This document shows, one piece after another, positions 6,567 through 12,807 of a stretch of 12,807 nt of DNA. The translations under genes and the position numbers were made by a program. The stretch comes from an uncultured bacterium (GTDB lineage: Bacteria > Methylomirabilota > Methylomirabilia > Rokubacteriales > CSP1-6). The stretch lies in contig CAMLFJ010000034.1 of the NCBI GenBank assembly GCA_946479205.1, forward strand, positions 1-12,807, given 5' to 3'. Under the pieces are notes generated by a model. It saw nothing but the letters and a program-made list of their open reading frames with translations, had not been told where the DNA came from and made no database searches. How positions within the stretch are numbered: position 1 is the stretch's first letter; the number at the start of each line of letters is the position of its first letter.

Positions 6567-7454
6567 CTACAGACTTGGCAGGACGGTGGACGCGAAGAGC
6601 CAGGTGCCCTCGGGCCGGGGCACGTCGGCGAAGTTCACGGTCAGGCGCCGGGCGCCCTGCTTGATGATGCCGAGCATGGTCTCGGTCACCTGGGCGGGGG
6701 TGCCGACGATCTGGATGTCGTTGAGCGAGCGGATGCGGGGCGACGCCTTCAGCCGCTCGACCTCGCGGTCGTTCTCCGCGATCAGGATGCCGACGCGGAC
6801 CACCTGCTCGATCGTGTCGTAGTCGCGGCCCACGTCGCGGCAGTGGGCCTTGAGCACCTCCTGCTTGTGCGCGTAGGCCTCCGGCCCCTTCCACACGTAG
6901 TTCCACCAGTCGGCGTGCCGGGCCACGACCCGCAGCAGGTACTTCTCGCCGGAGCCGCCCACCATCACCGGCGGCACCGGGTCCGGCCGCGGCTCGCAGT
7001 AGGCGCCCGAGATCCGGTAGTGCTCGCCCTGATACTCGACCGGCGCTCCCGTCCACATGCGCCGGATCAGCTCGATGGCTTCCGCGAGCTGGGCGATGCG
7101 CACCTTGGCGGGCGGGTAGGGGAAGCCGTAGGTCCGGTACTCCTCCTCGTTCCAGCCCGCGCCGATGCCCAGGATCACCCGCCCGCCCGAGAGCGCCTGC
7201 GCGGTCGCGGCCATCTTGGCCAGGTGGGCCGGGTTGCGGAAGCTGTTGCAGAGCACCTCGTGCCCGCAGCGCTTGTCGGGATAGCGGGCCAGCGCCCAGG
7301 TGAGCAGCGTCCAGCCCTCCGCGACCTTGTTGGCGCCGTACTGCAGGTGGTCCGGCATCCACAGGATGTCGAAGGGGGCGACGGTCTGGTCGAAGTAGGG
7401 GAAGGTGTCCTCGACCAGGCGCGACCAGATGTTGAGCCCGACGGGAACCCCCAT
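6567..7454 (-). CDS. LLM-class flavin/F420-dependent oxidoreductase
   Basis: Luciferase-like monooxygenase superfamily, a single-domain TIM barrel using reduced FMN or F420. It has 295 residues, normal for the family. Family features in order: FDILWMPDHLQYG (28-40), EGWTLLTWALARYPDKRCGHEVLCNSFRNPAHLAKMAATAQALSGGRVILGIGAGWNEEEY (residues 46-106, the most conserved LLM block), PPVMVGGSGEKYLLRVVARHADWWNY (166-191, the cofactor phosphate region) and IVGTPAQVTETM (249-260). The cofactor and substrate cannot be decided from sequence alone; the WNEEEY form is common among F420-type members. The start is ATG 7454, 13 bases after the stop of the dioxygenase gene. The two genes are probably cotranscribed, suggesting successive oxidative steps on one substrate. 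Confidence 0.93.
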   Translation of the reverse strand: MGVPVGLNIWSRLVEDTFPYFDQTVAPFDILWMPDHLQYGANKVAEGWTLLTWALARYPDKRCGHEVLCNSFRNPAHLAKMAATAQALSGGRVILGIGAGWNEEEYRTYGFPYPPAKVRIAQLAEAIELIRRMWTGAPVEYQGEHYRISGAYCEPRPDPVPPVMVGGSGEKYLLRVVARHADWWNYVWKGPEAYAHKQEVLKAHCRDVGRDYDTIEQVVRVGILIAENDREVERLKASPRIRSLNDIQIVGTPAQVTETMLGIIKQGARRLTVNFADVPRPEGTWLFASTVLPSL

Positions 7455-7467
7455 GGCGCGCGGGGCC

Positions 7468-8517
7468 CTAGCCGCGGAACTGGCGCCGGTCGCCCGCGCG
7501 CAGCCACAGGCGCACGAGGTGCCGCCGGTCCTCCGCGGCCAGGGCGTCCTGGTACGGGGTGCGGCCGTGCACGATCACGCGGTTGTTCAGCACCTGGATC
7601 TGCCCACGCTCGACCCAGAGATCGAGGCGATGGGCCGGGTCGCCCAGGAACGCGTCCATGAGCCGGACCGACTCGGCGCCGTCGGCGTCCAGCGCGCGGC
7701 CGGTCTTCTCGTAGCCGCGTACGATGTGCCGGGCGTTGAAGCGCGTGCGCAGGCCCCCGTCCCACGCGAAGACGGGCCGGAAGTTGGTCGCGGCCGCGTC
7801 GGCCGCCTGGTAGTCCTGATGATCGCGGTAGAAGACCTCGTAGAGCCGGCGCAGCAGCGCGGGGTGCTCGGTCAGGAAGTAATTGTGGGCGGCCGCCGCG
7901 CTCGACACGATGCTCATGCCGCCGGCCCGCGCGGGCCGCAGGCAGAAGAGGCTCACGTAGTTGGGCGGCGCCTCGCCCATGCTGCTGTCGGTGTGCATCT
8001 CGAGCCCTTCGGGAGTCAGGGCGCCGCGCGTCTCCTGAGTGTATTCCTGCCCGTCGTGGCGCACGTCGTAGATGACGGTGCCCTTCCACTCCTGCGCCAC
8101 CGGCGGCTCGAGGAAGCTCATCAGGAGCCAGTAGAGCGCGATCGCCTCGTCACGGCTCATGGTGTCCACCGGGAGCCGGTCCAGCATCACGAAGCCGGGG
8201 CCCTCGTCGAGCCGGCGGCGCACCTCGCGCATCCAGCGGGCGGTGGCCGCGAGCGGGAAGTGCTCGGGCAGGAGCAGGAGGGTCGGCACCGGGGCCCGGC
8301 GCAGCTCGGCGAGCGTGTCCAGGAGCTCGTCCAGCACCGCGGCGGGAATCGGGACCAGGTAGCGCTCGGCGGCCAGGGTCGGGCCGTGCCAGGCCGCGGG
8401 CTCCGGGACCAGGGTGGAGAGCGTGGCGGCCGCCTCGGTGGTCTTCACGAAGCCGTATTCTAGCAGCCCACGCTGCCGCGCCGGGTCTTTACCTGGTGTG
8501 GGTGAAAGCGCTAGCAT
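7468..8517 (-). CDS. TauD/TfdA-like Fe(II)/2-oxoglutarate dioxygenase
   Basis: Non-heme iron oxygenase coupling 2-oxoglutarate decarboxylation to substrate hydroxylation or cleavage, 349 residues. The facial triad is visible: His175 and Asp177 in MHTDSS, and the distal His317 in NNRVIVHGRTPYQD. Arg336 in RRHLVRLWLR is placed to bind the 2-oxoglutarate carboxylate. LRPARAGGMSIVSSAAAAHNYF (193-214) matches the conserved core following the HxD. Substrate unknown. The start is uncertain. ATG 8517 lacks a Shine-Dalgarno sequence, and the first 40 or so residues are not conserved-looking. GTG 8448 (Val24) has TAGAAT eight bases upstream and could be a leaderless start, which would widen the divergent gap to 158 bases. 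It is followed 13 bases downstream by the LLM oxidoreductase gene. Confidence 0.9.
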   Translation of the reverse strand: MLALSPTPGKDPARQRGLLEYGFVKTTEAAATLSTLVPEPAAWHGPTLAAERYLVPIPAAVLDELLDTLAELRRAPVPTLLLLPEHFPLAATARWMREVRRRLDEGPGFVMLDRLPVDTMSRDEAIALYWLLMSFLEPPVAQEWKGTVIYDVRHDGQEYTQETRGALTPEGLEMHTDSSMGEAPPNYVSLFCLRPARAGGMSIVSSAAAAHNYFLTEHPALLRRLYEVFYRDHQDYQAADAAATNFRPVFAWDGGLRTRFNARHIVRGYEKTGRALDADGAESVRLMDAFLGDPAHRLDLWVERGQIQVLNNRVIVHGRTPYQDALAAEDRRHLVRLWLRAGDRRQFRG

Positions 8518-8532
8518 GGCGCCCGCGAAGGC

Positions 8533-8552
8533 GCGGACCGGTGTGAGTCCGC
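8533..8552 (+). promoter_or_regulatory. Stem-loop in the leader of the sorbosone dehydrogenase-like gene
   Basis: GCGGAC (8533-8538) and GTCCGC (8547-8552) form a perfect 6-bp stem with the 8-base loop CGGTGTGA. A second possible stem, GCGCC (8519-8523) with GGCGC (8530-8534), shares two bases with it, so the two cannot both form fully. It lies 54 bases before the start codon. It matches no RNA family I can name. Confidence 0.4.
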
Positions 8553-8568
8553 TGGAGGAGAACCCCGC

Positions 8569-8597
8569 AGGACCAAGGGCCCAGAGGACCCAAGGGG
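8569..8597 (+). repeat. Imperfect tandem repeat before the dehydrogenase gene
   Basis: AGGACCAAGGG (8569-8579) recurs 16 bases later as AGGACCCAAGGGG (8585-8597). The second copy runs into the ribosome-binding site. Its role is unknown; it could be a simple duplication that created the strong Shine-Dalgarno sequence. Confidence 0.5.
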
Positions 8598-8600
8598 AGG
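8593..8600 (+). promoter_or_regulatory. Ribosome-binding site of the sorbosone dehydrogenase-like gene
   Basis: AGGGGAGG ends six bases before the ATG at 8607. It is the strongest Shine-Dalgarno sequence in the window and supports this start over the in-frame ATG at 8622. Confidence 0.88.
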
Positions 8601-8606
8601 ATCGCC

Positions 8607-9860
8607 ATGATAGGAGCCTCGATGACGCGGCGGATCGTCTGGCTGATCGTCGCCGTCACCGGTCTCGCGCTCGTCGCGTGGCCGGCCATTGCCCAGCAGA
8701 CCACCCCGCCGGCCGAGCCTCCGAAGCAGGAGGAGGTGCCCTTCTGGGCGATCGGACGACCGCAGGCCGGGCCGGGCGCGCAGATGGCGCCGGTGCCCGC
8801 GTTCCCGATTCCGACGCCCGCCGACAAGCTGCCGCTCGCGAAGATGAAGGTCCCGCCCGGGTTCAAGGTCGAGCTGTTCGCGGCCGAGGTCTTCGACGCG
8901 CGGGGGCTGCGGCAGGGCGACAAGGGCACGGTCTTCGTCAGCTCGCTGTTCGGGGCCGGCAAGATCTACGCGCTCGTCGACAAGGGCGGCAAGCGCGAGG
9001 TCAAGGTCATCGCCGAGAAGCTGATGCTCCCGAACGGGATCGAGTTCCACAAGGGCTCGCTCTACGTGGCGACCCCGAAGGACATCACCCGCTACGACGA
9101 CATCGAGGCCAAGCTCGACAATCCCCCGGCGCCGGTGAAGATCTACGACCAGCTCCCCGGCGACGTGCCGCACGGCTGGAAGTTCATCAAGATCGGGCCG
9201 GACGGGAAGCTCTACGTGCCGGTGGGGGCGCCCTGCAACATCTGCGAGCCCGATCCGGAGAAGTACGCCCAGATCCGGCGCATCAACCTGGACGGCAGTG
9301 GCATGGAGATCGTCGCCCGCGGCGTGCGCAACACGGTCGGCTTCGACTTCCACCCCAGGACCGGCGAGCTGTACTTCACCGACAACCAGCGCGACTGGCT
9401 CTCCGAGGACCTGCCCAACGACGAGCTGAATCGCGTGACGAAGCAGGGCCAGCACTTCGGCTACCCGTACTGCCACCAGGGTGACTTCGCGGACCCGCAG
9501 CTCGGCTGGGGCAAGGCCTGCGCCGATTTCGTGAAGCCGGTGCTGCTCATGGGGCCCCACTCGGCCCCGCTCGGCATGCGCTTCTACACCGGGAAGATGT
9601 TTCCCCAGAAGTATCAGGGCGCCATCTTCGTCGCGCGCCACGGGCCGTGGAACCGGACCCAGAAGTACGCGGCCGACGTGGTCGCGGTCTTCCTCAACCC
9701 CAACGGCACCGTGAAGTCCATGGAGCCCTTCCTCACCGGGCTGGTCGAGAACAACGCGTACCTCGGCCGGCCGGTGGACGTGCTCGTGCTGAAGGACGGC
9801 TCGCTGCTCGTCTCGGACGACCACGCGGGCGCGGTCTACCGGGTCAGCTACAAGAAGTGA
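8607..9860 (+). CDS. Sorbosone/glucose dehydrogenase-like PQQ beta-propeller, periplasmic
   Basis: Periplasmic sugar or aldose dehydrogenase of the soluble-GDH/L-sorbosone dehydrogenase superfamily, a six-bladed beta-propeller that normally uses PQQ. It has 417 residues. A Sec signal (MTRR, then a hydrophobic run to WPAIA) is probably cut near residue 29. A Pro-rich linker follows, and the propeller begins at about VPPGFKVELFA (82-92). Blade motifs: LPNGIEF (141-147), PHGWKFIKIGPDGKLYVPVG (188-207, with His189 at the place of the catalytic His of soluble GDH), GVRNTVGFDFHPRTGELYFTDN (239-260), FGYPYCHQGDF (284-294), HSAPLGMRFYTG (318-329) and GSLLVSDDHAGAVYRVSY at the end. Cys210 and Cys213 could form a disulfide. 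PQQ use and substrate are inferred. A c-type cytochrome gene follows 26 bases downstream as the probable electron acceptor. Confidence 0.92.
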   Translation: MIGASMTRRIVWLIVAVTGLALVAWPAIAQQTTPPAEPPKQEEVPFWAIGRPQAGPGAQMAPVPAFPIPTPADKLPLAKMKVPPGFKVELFAAEVFDARGLRQGDKGTVFVSSLFGAGKIYALVDKGGKREVKVIAEKLMLPNGIEFHKGSLYVATPKDITRYDDIEAKLDNPPAPVKIYDQLPGDVPHGWKFIKIGPDGKLYVPVGAPCNICEPDPEKYAQIRRINLDGSGMEIVARGVRNTVGFDFHPRTGELYFTDNQRDWLSEDLPNDELNRVTKQGQHFGYPYCHQGDFADPQLGWGKACADFVKPVLLMGPHSAPLGMRFYTGKMFPQKYQGAIFVARHGPWNRTQKYAADVVAVFLNPNGTVKSMEPFLTGLVENNAYLGRPVDVLVLKDGSLLVSDDHAGAVYRVSYKK

Positions 9861-9876
9861 CGGGGACCACCGGGCC

Positions 9877-9880
9877 GAGG
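9877..9880 (+). promoter_or_regulatory. Ribosome-binding site of the cytochrome c gene
   Basis: GAGG, six bases before ATG 9887. It supports that start although the frame is open much further upstream, inside the dehydrogenase gene. Confidence 0.6.
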
Positions 9881-9886
9881 GCGGTG

Positions 9887-10477
9887 ATGCGACCGCTCTC
9901 GGCCCGCGTCGTCCTTCTGGCCGCCCTCGTTCTGGTGGCTGCCGGGCCGGCCGCCGCCCAGTCGGTGGACGAGCGCTTCACGGTGTGCCTCGCCTGCCAC
10001 GGCGCGGACGGGCAGTCGCGTATCCCCGAGACTCCCTCGCTCGGCGGTCAGCCGTCCTTCTTCGTGGTCGCCCAGCTCTTCCTGTTCCGCGAGGGCCGGC
10101 GCGACAACCCGGCGATGATCGCGGCGGCCAAGGGACTCACCAACGGCGATCTGACCGCGTTCGCCGAGCGGGTCACCAAGCTGCCGCCGCCCCCCGCGCC
10201 CGAGGACCCGCCCGACCCCGCCCGATTCGCCCGGGGCCGGACGCTCACCCTGCGTCATCCGTGCGGGGTCTGCCACAACCCCGACTTCTCGGGACGCGAG
10301 CAGATGCCCCGGCTGGCGAGCCAGCGAGAGGACTACCTGCTCAAGTCCATGCGGGAGTACAAGAGCGGGGCGAGGCTGGGCTACGGCGGGGCGATGTCGC
10401 AGGAGCTGGCCGGGCTCAGCGACCAGGATCTGATGGACCTCGCCCACTTTCTCTCGCATCTGGGTGGGAAATTTTGA
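9887..10477 (+). CDS. Diheme cytochrome c, c4-like, periplasmic
   Basis: Electron-transfer protein of 196 residues made of two cytochrome c domains. A Sec signal (residues 1-24, ending PAAAQ) directs it to the periplasm. Heme 1 binds at CLACH (34-38), with Met77 in NPAM as the likely sixth ligand. Heme 2 binds at CGVCH (126-130), with Met170 in GGAM as the likely ligand. The SLGGQPSFFVVAQLFLFREGRRDNPAM block and its repeat, PRLASQREDYLLKSMREYKSGA, are the paired pattern of cytochrome c4. Residues 99-113 are a Pro-rich hinge between the domains. The open frame begins well upstream, but ATG 9887 follows GAGG and starts a proper signal peptide. Its position 26 bases after the dehydrogenase gene suggests that it passes electrons from that enzyme to a terminal oxidase. 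Confidence 0.93.
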   Translation: MRPLSARVVLLAALVLVAAGPAAAQSVDERFTVCLACHGADGQSRIPETPSLGGQPSFFVVAQLFLFREGRRDNPAMIAAAKGLTNGDLTAFAERVTKLPPPPAPEDPPDPARFARGRTLTLRHPCGVCHNPDFSGREQMPRLASQREDYLLKSMREYKSGARLGYGGAMSQELAGLSDQDLMDLAHFLSHLGGKF

Positions 10478-10513
10478 CCGGGTTTCGGGCGGGGGTGAGG
10501 CAGAATCCTCGTC

Positions 10514-11290
10514 ATGTCCGGTGGGACTCCGGTGCTCCGCTCGATCCGCGTGGCCGCGCTCCTGTCCGTGGCGCTGCTCCTGCTCGGTCTGCCCTCGCAG
10601 GCTCGCGGAGAGGCTTTCCTCGACGCGTTCCTGGGGAAGAGCTTCACGCAGGATAGCGACCTCCGGATCAAGCAATCGCGGCTCGGCAACGACTACACCT
10701 TCGAGGACGTGTCGTTCCGGGACGACTCGTTCACCAACCCGCCGTACTACGGGGTGCGCGCGGGATACTTCTTCGAGCGGTACTCGTGGCTCGGGGTCGG
10801 GGTCGAGTTCTTCCACATGAAGATCACCGCCGAGACCTCGGACGTCCGCCCGGTCGAGGGCACGCGGAACGGGGCCGCGCTGTCCGGCGGAACGAAGGTC
10901 AACTCGATCGTGCAGCGGTTCGCGGTGACCCACGGGGTCAACTACCTCACGCTCGACGCGCTGTTCCGCTATCCGCTCCTGCAGAGTCCCGAGCGGTTCC
11001 CCAAAGGTCGGTTCCAGCTCTACACCGGCGTGGGGCTCGGACCGGTGATCGGGCACCCGGAGACGCGGGTCGAAAACGTCCGGTCCGAGCCGGGCTACGA
11101 GCTCGCGGGGCTGGGCGTCCAGGGGTTCGTCGGCGCGCGCTTCCTGATCCTGAAGAACCTGGGCGTCTTCACCGAGTACAAGTTCAGTCACTCGGCCCTC
11201 GAGGTCGCGGTGCCCTCGGGCCAGGGCCGCGTGCAGGAGAACACCCACCACATCGTGGGCGGGATCACGATCCACTTCGGGTCGTTCTAG
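10514..11290 (+). CDS. Outer-membrane beta-barrel protein (OmpA/OmpW-like porin domain)
   Basis: 258-residue exported protein of unknown function. Residues 1-30 form a Sec signal (RSIRVAALLSVALLLLGLPSQA). The mature part alternates hydrophobic and polar residues in strands such as YYGVRAGYFFERYSWLGVGVEFFHM (78-102), RFQLYTGVGLGPVIG, GVQGFVGARFLILKNLGVFTEYKF and HHIVGGITIHFGSF. It ends in Phe, the signal for barrel insertion. About eight strands could be drawn, like small OMP_b-brl proteins. The start at ATG 10514 has no good Shine-Dalgarno sequence; CAGAAT seven bases upstream could be the -10 box of a leaderless transcript. It follows the cytochrome gene after 36 bases and may belong to the same transcription unit, perhaps as an entry channel for the dehydrogenase substrate. 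That role is speculative. Confidence 0.85.
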   Translation: MSGGTPVLRSIRVAALLSVALLLLGLPSQARGEAFLDAFLGKSFTQDSDLRIKQSRLGNDYTFEDVSFRDDSFTNPPYYGVRAGYFFERYSWLGVGVEFFHMKITAETSDVRPVEGTRNGAALSGGTKVNSIVQRFAVTHGVNYLTLDALFRYPLLQSPERFPKGRFQLYTGVGLGPVIGHPETRVENVRSEPGYELAGLGVQGFVGARFLILKNLGVFTEYKFSHSALEVAVPSGQGRVQENTHHIVGGITIHFGSF

Positions 11291-12807
11291 CCCGCTCCCG
11301 CCGCGTCCCGCAGCGCCGTCCAGACCCGGGCGGGCGACATCGGCAGATCCAGCTCGCTCACGCCCCGGCTCGCCAGCGCGTCGAGCACCGCGTTGACCGC
11401 GGACGGCAGCGCGCCCGCCACGCCCGATTCGCCCGCGCCCTTCACCCCGAGCGGATTGGTGGTGCAGGGGACTCCGTGGTGGCCGACGCGCAGCGCGGGC
11501 AGGTCGTCGGCGCGCGGCAGCATGTAGTCCATGAACGAGGCGGTGAGGAGCTGACCGTGCTCGTCGTAGATCACGTGCTCGCCCAGCACCTGGCCGAGGC
11601 CCTGGGCGATGCCGCCGTGGATCTGGCCCTCGACGATCGTCTCGTGCACCATGCGCCCCACGTCGTCCACCGCCGCGTAGCCCACCACCGCCACCGCGCC
11701 GGTCTCCGGATCCACCTCGACCTCGGTGACGTGGCAGCCGTTGGGGAAGCTCATCTGGGGCGAGACGAACTTGGCGCTGCTGTCGAGGCCGCCGGCCAGC
11801 TCGGGGGGAAGGTTCGGCAGCGAGCGGGCGCGCGTGGCCAGGTCGAGCAGCCCGATCGCGCGATCGGTGCCCTTGACGCGGAAGGCGCCGGCCGCGAACT
11901 CCACGTCCGGCACCGCGGCCTCGAAGTGATGCGCGGCCACCCGCCGGCCTTTCTCGATGGAGGTGTCGCAGGCCATCGCGGCGGCGCTCCCCGCCATCAT
12001 CATGGAGCGTGACGCGACGCTGGGCGTGCCGGCCGGCACCAGGTCGCTGTCGCCCTGCACGAGCCGCACCGCGCTCGGATCGATGCCGAGGCGGGCCGCG
12101 ATCAGGAACGGAAAGGTCGAGAGGTGGCCCTGCCCCATGGGCTGGGCGCCGGTGTGCAGCGCCACCGTCCCGTCCTCGCGGAAGCGCAGGTCCACCACCT
12201 CGTCGAGGATCCCGCCCGCCACCTCCAGGAAGCAGCAGAGGCCGATGCCGCGGAGCCGTCCGGCCTTCTCCGAGGCGGCGCGCCGCCCCGGGAAACCGCT
12301 CCAGTCGCCGAGGGCCAGCGCCTCGTCCATGATCGCCTCGAACTCGCCGCTGTCGTAGACCGGGCCGTTCGGGGTGCGATAGGGCATGGCGGCGGCCGGG
12401 ATCAGGTTGCGCCGGCGCAGCTCCACGCGGTCCAGTGAGGTGGCGGCGGCCGCGCGATCGATCAGGCGCTCGAGGAGATAGAGCGCCTCCGGCCGTCCCG
12501 CGCCGCGGTAGGGCCCGAGCGGCGCCGCGTTGGTGAACGCGAGGGTGACGTCGATGGCGATCGCCGGGATGCGGTACACGCTCGACAGGCAGTTCTTCGT
12601 GTTGTTGGTGCCGAACACCGCGGCGAACGCGGAGACGTACGCGCCGATGCCGACCCGCGTGCGCACGCGCAGGGCCAGGAAGCGGCCGCTCGCATCGAGG
12701 GCCAGCTCCGCCTCGAGCATGCCGTCGCGGCCGTGGGTGTCGGCGAGGAAACTCTCGATGATCCGCAGGTTGGCCTGATGGGGGACGAGCAGTTTGACGT
12801 CGGTGGG
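11287..12807 (-). CDS. Molybdopterin-binding subunit, CoxL/xanthine dehydrogenase family (partial, odd 5' end)
   Basis: C-terminal 506 residues of a molybdenum hydroxylase large subunit; the gene runs off the window edge. Residues below count from the window edge. CoxL-type sequence is clear from ESFLADTHGRDG (18-29) onward. PYRGAGRPEA (99-108) resembles the form II (AYRGAGR) signature rather than the AYXCSFR motif of true CO dehydrogenase. GAQPMGQGH (220-228) and VASRS (264-268) line the cofactor pocket, and GVKGAGESG (454-462) carries the catalytic Glu460. The enzyme therefore probably hydroxylates an aldehyde or N-heterocycle with water. The medium (FAD) and small (2Fe-2S) subunits are not in view. 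Residues 1-17 do not fit CoxL and read like the FabH C-terminal motif VPHQANLRII. The stop codon overlaps that of the barrel gene within one CTAG. Confidence 0.9.
   Translation of the reverse strand, partial: PTDVKLLVPHQANLRIIESFLADTHGRDGMLEAELALDASGRFLALRVRTRVGIGAYVSAFAAVFGTNNTKNCLSSVYRIPAIAIDVTLAFTNAAPLGPYRGAGRPEALYLLERLIDRAAAATSLDRVELRRRNLIPAAAMPYRTPNGPVYDSGEFEAIMDEALALGDWSGFPGRRAASEKAGRLRGIGLCCFLEVAGGILDEVVDLRFREDGTVALHTGAQPMGQGHLSTFPFLIAARLGIDPSAVRLVQGDSDLVPAGTPSVASRSMMMAGSAAAMACDTSIEKGRRVAAHHFEAAVPDVEFAAGAFRVKGTDRAIGLLDLATRARSLPNLPPELAGGLDSSAKFVSPQMSFPNGCHVTEVEVDPETGAVAVVGYAAVDDVGRMVHETIVEGQIHGGIAQGLGQVLGEHVIYDEHGQLLTASFMDYMLPRADDLPALRVGHHGVPCTTNPLGVKGAGESGVAGALPSAVNAVLDALASRGVSELDLPMSPARVWTALRDAAGAG

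Noticed and set aside
8539..8575. Cobalamin-riboswitch-like words (GGTGTGAGTCC followed by CCCCGCAGG) upstream of the dehydrogenase gene
   Set aside because: The words resemble parts of the B12 box, but the conserved CCCGCnACTGT segment and the upstream helices are missing, and the spacing is wrong. A cmscan against the cobalamin family would settle it.
9647..9886. Upstream extension of the cytochrome c frame into the dehydrogenase gene
   Set aside because: It overlaps the well-supported dehydrogenase in another frame. ATG 9887 has a ribosome-binding site and begins a clean signal peptide.
10474..10506. Possible promoter TTGACC ... CAGAAT before the barrel gene
   Set aside because: The spacer would be 21 bases, too long for a sigma70 promoter. 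I kept only the -10-like hexamer as a weak leaderless hint.

Overview
The window is strongly GC-rich bacterial DNA with dense, short-gapped genes. All features look chromosomal and Gram-negative: outer-membrane beta-barrel, Tat- and Sec-exported periplasmic proteins, diheme cytochrome c. The mix (CUT1 sugar transporter, LLM oxidoreductase, TauD-like dioxygenase, sorbosone-type dehydrogenase with cytochrome, CoxL-type molybdenum hydroxylase) resembles uncultured soil or groundwater lineages such as Rokubacteria/Methylomirabilota or deltaproteobacteria-like groups. That placement is an impression from gene content, not a phylogeny. No tRNA, rRNA, CRISPR array, insertion sequence or phage gene was seen, and no gene-free stretch exceeds 300 bases.

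Layout. (1) 1-160: the tail of a response-regulator receiver domain. (2) 157-4752: a sugar-use locus. A minus-strand operon encodes a Tat-exported solute-binding protein and two CUT1 permeases. It diverges from a plus-strand cytosolic GH51 alpha-L-arabinofuranosidase. The 83-base gap holds two back-to-back TTGACA boxes that form a 12-bp palindrome; the GH51 transcript is predicted to be leaderless. No transporter ATPase is present. (3) 4756-8517: four minus-strand genes: a class III PLP aminotransferase, a small membrane-anchored peptidoglycan-binding protein, an LLM-class flavin/F420 oxidoreductase and a TauD/TfdA-like Fe(II)/2-oxoglutarate dioxygenase. (4) 8607-11290: plus-strand genes for a periplasmic sorbosone/glucose-dehydrogenase-like beta-propeller, a two-heme c4-like cytochrome that probably takes its electrons, and an outer-membrane beta-barrel protein. 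(5) 11287-12807: the C-terminal part of a CoxL/xanthine-dehydrogenase-type molybdopterin subunit on the minus strand, running off the window.

Most notable: the reading frame of the CoxL-type gene changes identity near the window edge. Its first 17 or so visible residues read like the C-terminal PHQANLRII motif of FabH (ketoacyl-ACP synthase III) and then switch to CoxL sequence. This is either a real gene chimera or an assembly join. The second is the symmetric divergent promoter of the arabinoside locus. All three tail-to-tail gene junctions are extremely tight (two share one CTAG for both stop codons) and leave no room for a conventional terminator.
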